In this document: positions 50,767 through 58,669 of the stretch, one piece after another
How positions within the stretch are numbered: position 1 is the stretch's first letter
How the letters are laid out: every line of letters begins with the position of its first letter
DNA from: an uncultured Dehalococcoidia bacterium
GTDB taxonomy: Bacteria; Chloroflexota; Dehalococcoidia; Lucifugimonadales; UBA3495
Direction: 5' to 3'
NCBI GenBank assembly: GCA_958295765.1
Contig: CATQHB010000002.1
Location: forward strand, 2,654,091 to 2,718,090
DNA: 64,000 bases
Notes under the pieces: generated by a model
What the model was told of the DNA's origin: nothing
The model's input: only the letters and a program-made list of their open reading frames with translations
The model's database searches: none
Program-made: the position numbers and the translations under genes

Positions 50767-53316
50767 CTAAGCCGCGAACTGGTTCAGGGAAACATAGTCG
50801 CTGATATACTCGATGCTGCGCTCCCGGTAGGGAACGGGCAGCAGATTCAGGTCGTTCTGGGAAAAGGCGGGGTTGGTCGCCAGGGCGGTGAACCGGCCTT
50901 TGTCTATAATGCCGCGAAAATCGCTGTCGGTGGCGTAGGTCTTGAAAAAGGCCCGCAGCGTCGGAATGACGTCGGCCGCCGGCTGAAGGTCGGCCAGAAA
51001 CTTGGCGAACTCCTCCTCCAGCAGTTCATCCTTGGACTTGAACCGGGGAATCAAGCCAAAGACCTGCTCCAGTATCTCCCGCAAGGTCAGCCGCCGATCC
51101 ACTTCCGCCGCCCGGCGCAGTTTCTCCAGGGTGTAGTATTCCTCCGGCCGGTTCAGCACCCTGTCGTTGACGTAGGCAATGACGCTGTCCCACCGCCCCT
51201 CCGCCACTTCTTGAGCGATAAAGTCATCCCCCCGCACCGTGTCGGCAAAGCGGTCAAAGAACATCCGGTCAACCCGCATCCCCCTCGGCCCTACGGAACA
51301 CTCATCATAGATTACCAGCTCATCCTTATCCCGAATGACAAGGCTGCCCGGGGCCTTGCCGGGATCCTCCCCGCCACCGTCGTCAATGCCGTCGTCGATG
51401 CCGACCGCGCTGATTGCCGGCAGGGCCAGCACTTCGTCATAGTTGAAGTCCCGCTCGAAGTATTCGCAGACGGCAAAGAAGTCAAAGAGCTTGAAGGCTT
51501 GCTTTTCCCCCAACCCGGCGGCGGTGAGGTCTGCCTTGAGGCCCTCGTCCCGCACCAGGTTGGCAAAGTTGTGCCGCCGGGTGCCGCGCCCCTTTATCTG
51601 AATAAACTCGGTGGGGGAAAAGATGGGCCGGAACAGGCCCAGGTTCAGCAAGTCCGGGCAGTCGTAGCCGGTGGTCATCATCCCCACCGTTACGCACACC
51701 CGCGCCTTGCTGGTGCGGTAGTCGGGGTTGAAGTTGCCCGACCCCATCAGGTTGTTGTTGGCAAACTGAATGGCGTACTGCTGGGCGTCCGGTATCTGGG
51801 AAGTTACCTGCACCGCAAAGTCCGACTGATACTTGCCGGGGAACATCCGGGTCGCCGTTTCGTTCAGGATGTTGGTCAGCCGGGCGGCGTGGCGCTGGCT
51901 GACCGCAAAGATGACCGACTTGCCGATTTCCCCGGTTACCGGGTCGGTTAAAGCGTTTTCCAGAAAGGTCTGGACGAGCACCCGGTTGGTGTTCTCGGAG
52001 AACAGCCGCCGCTCAAAGTCGGTTTCCGCAAAGGTCTCGATATAGGCGTCCCCGGTGTTCTCGTCGGTGTAGGCCACCGTAAAGCCCTCCTCCGACAGCA
52101 GTTGCGTGCTGATTTCGCTGCGGGCGTCCACCACGATGGGGTTGACCAGCACGCCGTCCTTGACGCCATCCAGCAGGGAGTAGCGGAAAGTCGGCTCGCC
52201 GCTGGCACAGCCAAAGGTGCGGTAAGTGTCCCGCCACAGCCGCCGTTCCATTTCCCGAGGGTCGGCGGCGCCGCCGGCCGGCAGGTTGTTCAGATAGTCC
52301 CGGGGCGTTGCGGTCAGCCCCAGCTTGTAGCCGACGAAGTAGTCAAACACCGCCCGCGCGTTGCCGCTGATCGAGCGGTGCGCCTCATCGGAAATCACCA
52401 GGTCAAAGTCGGTGGGGGAAAACAGCCCTTGGTACTTGTTGCCAAAGAGCAGGGACTGGACGGTGGTAACGACGATGGCAGCCTGCTGCCAATCCGCCTG
52501 GTTTTCCTTGTAGATGGCGGTGATGTAATCGGTCCGCAGCAAGTCCCGGAACACTTTAGCCGCCTGGTTTTCCAGTTCCAGCCGATCCACCAGAAAGAGC
52601 GCCCGGCGGGCGTTCCGGCTGCGGAGAAAGAGTTTGATGACGGCCGCCGATACCAGTGTCTTGCCGGTGCCGGTAGCCATCTCAAACAGAAAGCGGTCTT
52701 TGCCCTCGGCGACGGCGCGCTGCAAGGCGTGAACCGCCCGCTCCTGGTAGGGCCGCAGAAAGCGCAGGCCGTTGTCCCGGATAAAGGCCGGGCGTTCCGC
52801 TTCGTTAAGCCACGCCGCCTCCGCCGCGTAGTTGAACCGCTGCGTCAGCACGATGTAATCGGCGTTCACCGGCTCATCCACCAGCCGCTGCGGGTTGGGC
52901 GTAACTTGCTGATAATTGCCCACGGAGTCGGGCGTTGGAAAGGCGGTGATGATGTGGGGGTCGCCCCGTTCCAGGTCCCAGAAATAATGCAGGTTGCCGT
53001 TGGACAGGATGACAAAGCGGCAGTTGAGGGAGCGGGCGTAAGTCCGGGCCTGTTCCTTGCCCACCAGCGGCTCCTTATCCTCCGACTTGGCCTCCAGGGC
53101 CAGCAGGGGAAAGCCCCGGTCATCCAGCAGCAGGAAGTCCACGAACCCCCGGCCGGCTTTCTCAAAGTCCGCGCCCAGGCCCTCCAACTCGGCCGGCTTC
53201 AGGTCCACCCCCGGCTCCAGCCGGATGTTGGCCGGCCCGTTGGCATCAGCAAAGAAACGCCAGCCGGCGGCTTCCAGCAACTGGTTGATTTTAATGCGGG
53301 CCGTCGCTTCGTTCAT
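50767..53316 (-). CDS. hsdR: Type I restriction enzyme R subunit
   Basis: The 849-residue motor-nuclease subunit of the Type I system. The N-terminal nuclease has FVDFLLLDDRG (Asp60), then ALEAKSEDKEP (Glu75, Lys77) as the PD-ExK core, and QARTYARSL after it. The helicase has Walker A FEMATGTGKTLVSAAVIKLF (near 210-230), SDEAHRSISG (DEAH box) and QIKGRGTRRHNFANL as motif VI. The C-terminal helical region resembles EcoEI-type R subunits. It would translocate and cut DNA lacking the methylation made by the MS protein encoded directly downstream. Confidence 0.93.
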   Translation of the reverse strand: MNEATARIKINQLLEAAGWRFFADANGPANIRLEPGVDLKPAELEGLGADFEKAGRGFVDFLLLDDRGFPLLALEAKSEDKEPLVGKEQARTYARSLNCRFVILSNGNLHYFWDLERGDPHIITAFPTPDSVGNYQQVTPNPQRLVDEPVNADYIVLTQRFNYAAEAAWLNEAERPAFIRDNGLRFLRPYQERAVHALQRAVAEGKDRFLFEMATGTGKTLVSAAVIKLFLRSRNARRALFLVDRLELENQAAKVFRDLLRTDYITAIYKENQADWQQAAIVVTTVQSLLFGNKYQGLFSPTDFDLVISDEAHRSISGNARAVFDYFVGYKLGLTATPRDYLNNLPAGGAADPREMERRLWRDTYRTFGCASGEPTFRYSLLDGVKDGVLVNPIVVDARSEISTQLLSEEGFTVAYTDENTGDAYIETFAETDFERRLFSENTNRVLVQTFLENALTDPVTGEIGKSVIFAVSQRHAARLTNILNETATRMFPGKYQSDFAVQVTSQIPDAQQYAIQFANNNLMGSGNFNPDYRTSKARVCVTVGMMTTGYDCPDLLNLGLFRPIFSPTEFIQIKGRGTRRHNFANLVRDEGLKADLTAAGLGEKQAFKLFDFFAVCEYFERDFNYDEVLALPAISAVGIDDGIDDGGGEDPGKAPGSLVIRDKDELVIYDECSVGPRGMRVDRMFFDRFADTVRGDDFIAQEVAEGRWDSVIAYVNDRVLNRPEEYYTLEKLRRAAEVDRRLTLREILEQVFGLIPRFKSKDELLEEEFAKFLADLQPAADVIPTLRAFFKTYATDSDFRGIIDKGRFTALATNPAFSQNDLNLLPVPYRERSIEYISDYVSLNQFAA

Positions 53317-53351
53317 AGTCCCTATTTCACCATACTATATACTATCCCCGA

Positions 53352-53423
53352 CTAAAACAACCCCACCGGCTCAAACCGCCCCCCTACCACCAGGGCGGCG
53401 TCCAGGCCCAGCCATTTTGCTGC
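53352..53423 (-). pseudogene. Remnant or duplicate of a DUF1501 gene 3' end
   Basis: Read on the minus strand this ends KWLGLDAALVVGGRFEPVGL-F-stop. The final residues of the intact DUF1501 protein (58579-59712) are KWLGLDAAPVVGGRFEPV then AGLIG. The DNA matches 58596-58648 at all but about three of 53 positions, in the same orientation. It lies between hsdR and the PIN gene, 5.2 kb from the intact copy, with the PIN, methyltransferase, GHKL and Vsr genes in between. Confidence 0.8.
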
Positions 53424-53457
53424 GGGGGGAACTGGGGGGGATGGGGGGGATGGGGGA

Positions 53458-53946
53458 TTAGAGCAAGTTAGGTTGCGGAGTATATGGTTCGCAAATGTCA
53501 AACCCTACAATGCCGGAATACCGCATAATCCTTCTATCGTAGGTGTGAAATTCGCCAATCCTTATCCCGGAACTGGAAAGCCACTGGGCTGTTGCCAGAT
53601 GAATAGCATCAGGGGGCTTCAAACTCCACTCCCGCGGAATAGACTCCCGAATTAACCGCGTAGCCATTGCTCCAATGGCGTCGTGGTAATCGACCACGGT
53701 GATGGCGGCGGGGTCGGACCAAAGGCTGTTTATCAGACCTTCTACCTCGCTATCCAGCCGGCGGCGGCGCTGCTCCTCCGCGCCAAAGGATACCTCTACT
53801 CTGCTGAGAACCGAGGTGTATATAGTGATGTCGCCACCGGCGCTGCGGGCAAGCAACCCTTCTAACATACGCCTACGGTCCTCAATCCCATTGACGTAGG
53901 AAAGAAAGACGCAGGAGTCCCAATAAATGTTCCGCTGGTCAGCCAT
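53458..53946 (-). CDS. PIN-domain nuclease (VapC-like)
   Basis: A 162-residue PIN protein starting MADQRNIYWDSCVFLSYVNG (Asp10), with TSVLSRVEVSFG (Glu51), WSLKPPDAIHLATAQWL (Asp in the third acidic position) and FHTYDRRIMRYSGI (last Asp), so the metal-binding acids are intact. PIN proteins are metal-dependent RNases, often toxins. Its ATG lies inside the last codons of the preceding gene (8-bp overlap), as in toxin-antitoxin pairs where the antitoxin comes first. The start at 53946 is favoured over a longer frame that overlaps the partner fully. Confidence 0.85.
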   Translation of the reverse strand: MADQRNIYWDSCVFLSYVNGIEDRRRMLEGLLARSAGGDITIYTSVLSRVEVSFGAEEQRRRRLDSEVEGLINSLWSDPAAITVVDYHDAIGAMATRLIRESIPREWSLKPPDAIHLATAQWLSSSGIRIGEFHTYDRRIMRYSGIVGFDICEPYTPQPNLL

Positions 53947-54676
53947 CGCGCAACCGCCGAATAACCGCTTCCGGTTCTTCGTAGCCAGGCTGCCAGGGAA
54001 CCGCTCCTTTGGCTCGTTGGTACGCCCCGGGGGAAGGTTCTTCCAGGATTTCAATGTTCAGGATTTGCCGAATCGCCATCGGTATGCCCAGGTTGGCATC
54101 TCTGGATACCTTGCCGCTCACCCTGGCCCGCTGTCCCCATACTTTGCGCATCAACTCTTCCTGACCGGGTTGGAGATAGCAGGATACGGCTTTGTCGTGA
54201 ACGGAGTCGTACAAATTGAACTTGAGACCACCTCGGTTGCTCAGAGTTTGAATTTGTCCCGTGACAGCGCCAATGCTGACCAGCGGCGCCCGTCCCGAGA
54301 CAACCTGGCCGTTTCGAGAAACTGTATATTCGACCGATGGCGTCTCCAAGCGCACATACTCCACGGTGCCGGCCAAGTCCTTAATGGCTTCGACCGCCTT
54401 CCGCGCCCGCTTGTTGCAACGCAACGGCTCGCTACGCTCCAGGGCCTTGCCGATGCTACCGTAGGCTTCAACGATTTCCGCCGCCTTTTCCGGGGCTTCC
54501 GTTTCGGCGCGCAACGTGATTACGGCGCTCCCCGCCTGCAAGTCATCAACAATCCACTTTACGCCCTTCCGGGGCGTAAGCGCGGCTACCAAGCGCTGAA
54601 ACCGGGTAATTCCCTCTTGGAACTGCCCAATTTCGACCCGTCCCCCCATCGCGAATGTCAGCGTATCGTCAGCCAT
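53939..54676 (-). CDS. Unrecognised partner of the PIN nuclease
   Basis: A 245-residue protein I cannot place in a family. Its first half is alpha/beta with GRVEIGQFQEGITRFQRLV, VDDLQAGSAVITLRA and an RARKAVEAIKDLAG helix; its second half is beta-rich (VEYTVSRNGQVVSGRAPLVSI, KAVSCYLQPGQEELMRKVWG with RARVSGKVSRD), which might be an OB-like barrel. It is followed with an 8-bp overlap by the PIN gene and so is the candidate antitoxin or guide, though three times the size of usual VapB proteins. GTG 54685 or ATG 54676 could start it; the ATG was chosen. Confidence 0.6.
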   Translation of the reverse strand: MADDTLTFAMGGRVEIGQFQEGITRFQRLVAALTPRKGVKWIVDDLQAGSAVITLRAETEAPEKAAEIVEAYGSIGKALERSEPLRCNKRARKAVEAIKDLAGTVEYVRLETPSVEYTVSRNGQVVSGRAPLVSIGAVTGQIQTLSNRGGLKFNLYDSVHDKAVSCYLQPGQEELMRKVWGQRARVSGKVSRDANLGIPMAIRQILNIEILEEPSPGAYQRAKGAVPWQPGYEEPEAVIRRLRDG

Positions 54677-54805
54677 AATAATCACACCAGATTGCCCACT
54701 CAGACGGTTTGCTAGGTTGCAGGGATATTAGCCCGTTCCCCGCTCAGCGTCAACAACCGCTCCAAGGCAGTGTGAACCGGGGTTGTGCGGGGTGTCAGGG
54801 GAAAG

Positions 54806-54833
54806 TTGACATACCGGGAAAACCCACTAAACT
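54806..54833 (+). promoter_or_regulatory. Promoter directly abutting the cytosine methyltransferase start
   Basis: TTGACA (54806-54811), a 16-base spacer and TAAACT (54828-54833) place the likely transcription start at or next to the ATG at 54840. No ribosome site precedes the ATG, so the message may be leaderless. Confidence 0.5.
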
Positions 54834-54839
54834 AGATCT

Positions 54840-56066
54840 ATGCAAGAACCTGCCCAAACACCTGAGTTCCTGGCCGTAGATTTCTACTGCGGGGCCGGCG
54901 GGACCACCCGGGGCCTGCTGGATGCTGGAGGCTATGTTATTACCGGCATCGATAAGGATACCGACTGCCGGGAAACTTACACCCGAAATAACCGCAACAC
55001 TACACTGGATCGCGCTACGCCTGAGTTTCTAGGGTTGGATATGTTTCCTGCCTTGCCGGAATACCTTGACGGCCAGCAGGAACAGATTTACACAGCCCTA
55101 CGGGAACTGATACCGCAAAGCCGGGCAATGGCCCCGGGAGTCCCCTTGCTGTTCGCCATCTGCGCCCCGTGCCAATCCTTCACTAAGTTTGTTCAGCGGA
55201 ATATGACCGCTTCCCGGTCTGAATCCAGAGTTCGAGATATGGGGCTTTTGCATCAAACCCTCGGTTTCATCTCCGAGTTCCAGCCAGATATGATTATTTC
55301 CGAAAATGTTTCCACCATTGATCGGGGCACAAACTTGGAAATCTGGAACGATTTTAGAGCGAAATTGCGCCAGTTGGGGTATGATGTGGGAACGGGGCGG
55401 GTTTGCGCTTCCCGCTTTGGAGTTCCCCAATATCGCCGCCGTGCCATTCTAATGGCCGTCAAGAAAGATTCGGAAGACACCCTCGAGTTTGATATTCCGA
55501 TTCCACGACAAGATCCGGCGGTTCTATCACCGCCCTCTGTTCGCACTGCCCTTGGGCACCTGCCGCAGTTGCAGGCCGGGCAAGGTTGCCCGGACGTGCA
55601 TAACCACGTATGCCAGAATTTGAGCCGGACTAACCTTAACCGGTTACGTTCAGTGAAGCCGGGGGAACCCAATTACAGCCTTGCGGAAAGCCCTTTCGGA
55701 GACCTTTCGCTACCTTGCCACCGCAGATTGGAAGGTCCCAAAAGTCGGGGATTCGGGGATGTTTATACCCGAATCCATCCTGACCGCCCGGCACCTACCA
55801 TCACCACCCGGTTTATCAGTGTTTCCTGCGGAAGGTTTGGACATTACGACGAGGCCCAGGTTCGCGGCCTTTCCTTGAGGGAGGGTGCTATTTTGCAGTC
55901 CTTCAGTGAGGATTACGAATTTGTAGCCGCGAGAATGGAGACTATATCCAGGATGATCGGCAATGCCGTGCCACCCAAGCTGTCGGCTTATATGGCACAA
56001 TGGCTGGTGGAGCAGTGGCAAAGTTCTTTTAGTGTTGGCACAGAGTTAGAGAATGTTGTTGAGTAG
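54840..56066 (+). CDS. DNA (cytosine-5) methyltransferase
   Basis: A 408-residue C5 methyltransferase. Motif I is VDFYCGAGGTTRGLLDAGG (13-31), the catalytic PC motif CAPCQSFTKF has Cys111, ENVSTID is motif VI, FGVPQYRRRAILMAVK is motif VIII, and motif X is RMIGNAVPPKLSAYMA near the C-terminus. The target-recognition region lies between about 255 and 345. It is followed by a GHKL ATPase gene and a vsr gene in the same direction, so it is the modification part of a three-gene module. Codon and base use is less GC-rich than in the housekeeping genes, suggesting transfer. Confidence 0.93.
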   Translation: MQEPAQTPEFLAVDFYCGAGGTTRGLLDAGGYVITGIDKDTDCRETYTRNNRNTTLDRATPEFLGLDMFPALPEYLDGQQEQIYTALRELIPQSRAMAPGVPLLFAICAPCQSFTKFVQRNMTASRSESRVRDMGLLHQTLGFISEFQPDMIISENVSTIDRGTNLEIWNDFRAKLRQLGYDVGTGRVCASRFGVPQYRRRAILMAVKKDSEDTLEFDIPIPRQDPAVLSPPSVRTALGHLPQLQAGQGCPDVHNHVCQNLSRTNLNRLRSVKPGEPNYSLAESPFGDLSLPCHRRLEGPKSRGFGDVYTRIHPDRPAPTITTRFISVSCGRFGHYDEAQVRGLSLREGAILQSFSEDYEFVAARMETISRMIGNAVPPKLSAYMAQWLVEQWQSSFSVGTELENVVE

Positions 56067-56132
56067 AGAGCTAAAACCCTTTACAATAACTATCTAGTTG
56101 GCTATCCTCAGAGTTTACGCAGAAGGATAACT

Positions 56133-58133
56133 GTGAACGGCAACACCGAGCATAAGTACACTATGACTGCAAACCTGAATGTGCTGAAACATTTGGGTAT
56201 CGGGTTGTACAGCAACGTCCCTGCCGTATTGTCGGAGGCGGTTGCCAACGCTTGGGACGCCGATGCTTCAAAGGTAGAAATCAAAATCGACGCCGACAAC
56301 GGAGTAATCACCATTAAAGATGACGGACATGGGATGACCATCTCCGATGCTAATCGGAAATACTTGGAGGTGGGTTACGAACGCCGCAAAGATGGAGGTT
56401 CCCTTACGCCGAATGGACGCCCTGTAATGGGACGTAAAGGTGTTGGCAAGCTTTCGCTTTTCTCTATAGCCCGAACCGTTGAAGTCCATAGCACCAAGGA
56501 CAACGAACTGCACGGATTTAAGATGGAAGTCGCAGGGATCGAGCAAGCGGCTGCAAACCGTAATGAGTACCACCCCATCCCTCTGCAAAATGTCAGTCTG
56601 GATAAGGGTACTTGCCTCACTTTGACCGATATTAAGCGTCGCCTCAGTCAAAGCAGTCAGCCCCTAAGGCGTCGACTTGCCCGCAGGTTCAGCGTTATCG
56701 GCTCTACCCACGGTTTCGCCATTGAACTGAACGGTAAACCGGTTACGGTGGAAGACCGCGGCTACCACGATAAGCTCCAGTATATTTGGACTTTTGGCGA
56801 ACTCGGCAGGGAAGTTAGGGCCATTGCTAAGAATTTGGAGTACCACAAAGAACTTTCTAATGCAATACCTGCGGTCTCAGAATATCCCCCTCTGACGATT
56901 GACGGTTGGATAGGGACTGCCAAGTACCCTAAATACCTGAAAGACCCGGATACCCGCGAGAGTATCAACGGGATAGTGATAATGGTTAGAGGTAAGTTGG
57001 CCCAAGAGAATATCTTGGATGAATTCGGTGACGAGAACCTTTACAGTCAGTATATTATTGGGGAAATCCATGCCAACTTTCTGGATTTGGACGAGGCCGA
57101 TGACATAGCGACGACCAGCCGTCAAAGGCTTATAGAAGATGATCCGAGATACCAAACCTTGAAGCAGACGCTCGGTGAACATCTTAGGACCATCCAAAAC
57201 GGATGGCGTGAACAACGGGACAGGGGCGGCAGAGATGTTGCCTCTACCATACCACAGATTGAGAAGTGGTATGAAGGTCTCAACTCTGACCAGAAGAAAA
57301 ACGCTATGAAGTTGTTCGGCAGGATCAACCAACTTCCGCTTGAGGAAGAGAGTGAGAAGCGCCGTCTGTTCATCGGCGGCATTTTGGCCTTCGAGAGTCT
57401 CCGCTTCCGAAATAGCTTGAACCGGTTGGATAATATATCCATCGATAATCTGAGTGCGCTTTCGGAGGTTTTCACCCAGTTGGATGACCTTGAACAAAGT
57501 GCCTACTACCAGGTGACCAAGGACCGAATCGAGGTCATACGTAAATTGACCAACTTGGTGGACAAGAACGCCAAGGAAAGGGCTTTGCAGGAGCATCTGT
57601 ACAAGCACTTGTGGCTTTTGGACCCGTCTTGGGAGCGTGCTACTCGTACTGAGCAAATGGAGAAGCGGATATACAACGCCTTGGATGTTGTGTACTTCTC
57701 GTTACCTCCCGAAGAGCAGAAATCTCGAGTTGACATCCACTACACCACCACAGGAAACAAGCACGTCATCATCGAACTTAAGAGTGCTGATCGTGTCGTG
57801 GGTGCTTCAGAGCTCTACAACCAGATTCAGCGTTACCACAGTGCAGCGACGGGTGCTCTGCGTCAAGCAAACCGGGACAACGAGCCTTTGGAATTCATTT
57901 GTATTCTCGGTCGCAGACCTAGGGAATGGGATACATCACCGGGGGGTGAACAAAGATACCGAGATTCCCTCGCGGCCTTTGATGCTCGCGTCGTGATGTA
58001 CGACAACCTGATTGACAACGCTCTTCAAGCGTACCAAGATTACGTGGATCGCTCTAATGAAGCGGGGCGGGTGTACGAGCTTATCCGGAGCATCACTGAG
58101 GAAGACATAAGCGCTATGTCTCCTAGCGAGTAA
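56133..58133 (+). CDS. MORC/MutL-like GHKL ATPase with C-terminal nuclease-like domain
   Basis: A 666-residue protein. The N-terminal GHKL ATPase has VLSEAVANAWDADASKVEI (Glu35, Asn39), IKDDGHGM (63-68) and MGRKGVGKLSLFSIA (near 98-112). A transducer-like middle and a helical region follow. At 531-554 the segment SRVDIHYTTTGNKHVIIELK has Asp534, Glu548 and Lys550 spaced as a PD-(D/E)XK nuclease. Prokaryotic MORC/MutL homologues coupled to restriction-modification genes have been described by Iyer and co-workers; the nuclease end suggests it is the restriction effector. Start GTG 56133 follows AAGGA. The GC content is clearly lower than in neighbouring housekeeping genes. Confidence 0.83.
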   Translation: MNGNTEHKYTMTANLNVLKHLGIGLYSNVPAVLSEAVANAWDADASKVEIKIDADNGVITIKDDGHGMTISDANRKYLEVGYERRKDGGSLTPNGRPVMGRKGVGKLSLFSIARTVEVHSTKDNELHGFKMEVAGIEQAAANRNEYHPIPLQNVSLDKGTCLTLTDIKRRLSQSSQPLRRRLARRFSVIGSTHGFAIELNGKPVTVEDRGYHDKLQYIWTFGELGREVRAIAKNLEYHKELSNAIPAVSEYPPLTIDGWIGTAKYPKYLKDPDTRESINGIVIMVRGKLAQENILDEFGDENLYSQYIIGEIHANFLDLDEADDIATTSRQRLIEDDPRYQTLKQTLGEHLRTIQNGWREQRDRGGRDVASTIPQIEKWYEGLNSDQKKNAMKLFGRINQLPLEEESEKRRLFIGGILAFESLRFRNSLNRLDNISIDNLSALSEVFTQLDDLEQSAYYQVTKDRIEVIRKLTNLVDKNAKERALQEHLYKHLWLLDPSWERATRTEQMEKRIYNALDVVYFSLPPEEQKSRVDIHYTTTGNKHVIIELKSADRVVGASELYNQIQRYHSAATGALRQANRDNEPLEFICILGRRPREWDTSPGGEQRYRDSLAAFDARVVMYDNLIDNALQAYQDYVDRSNEAGRVYELIRSITEEDISAMSPSE

Positions 58134-58168
58134 CTTTGTTTGTGTGACGCCTGACATAGGCATACGCC

Positions 58169-58669
58169 ATGGCCGACTTCCTGACCAAAGAACGCCGCTC
58201 CGCACTGATGTCCCAGGTCAAAAACCGGGGGACGGCGGCAGAGCGGTATGTACGCCGGGAGGTATGGGTCGCCGGCTTTCGCTACCGGTTGAATGTCCGC
58301 AAATTGCCCGGCGCGCCCGACCTGGTGTTACCCCGCTATCAAACCGCCGTGTTGGTACAGGGTTGCTTCTGGCACGGTCATAACTGCCCCAAAGGTCAAA
58401 AGCGACCGGCCACTAATCAAGAGTTCTGGAACGGCAAACTGGACGGCAACGTTGCCCGAGACGCTGTCAACCAAGCCAAGTTGCAAGCCTTGGGCTGGAC
58501 GGTGTTCGTGATTTGGGAGTGCCGACTCAAATCCGACACCGCAGACCTACTAACTCACCTCCACCAACTCCGAACCGCCTACCCTATCAAACCGGCCACC
58601 GGCTCAAACCGCCCGCCCACCACCGGGGCGGCGTCCAGGCCCAGCCACTTTTCTACCAGGGTGGTGTAG
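58169..58669 (+). CDS. vsr: Very short patch repair endonuclease
   Basis: Vsr nicks T:G mismatches that arise by deamination of 5-methylcytosine. The 166-residue protein has MSQVKNRGTAAERYVRREV at the N-terminus, LPGAPDLVLPRY with Asp51 and GCFWHGHNCP with His69, both at the positions known to be catalytic in E. coli Vsr, and GWTVFVIWECRL near 110. It accompanies the cytosine methyltransferase, as usual. The last 30 residues are encoded antisense to the end of the convergent DUF1501 gene and look unlike Vsr, so the natural C-terminus may have been replaced when the module joined this site. Confidence 0.93.
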   Translation: MADFLTKERRSALMSQVKNRGTAAERYVRREVWVAGFRYRLNVRKLPGAPDLVLPRYQTAVLVQGCFWHGHNCPKGQKRPATNQEFWNGKLDGNVARDAVNQAKLQALGWTVFVIWECRLKSDTADLLTHLHQLRTAYPIKPATGSNRPPTTGAASRPSHFSTRVV

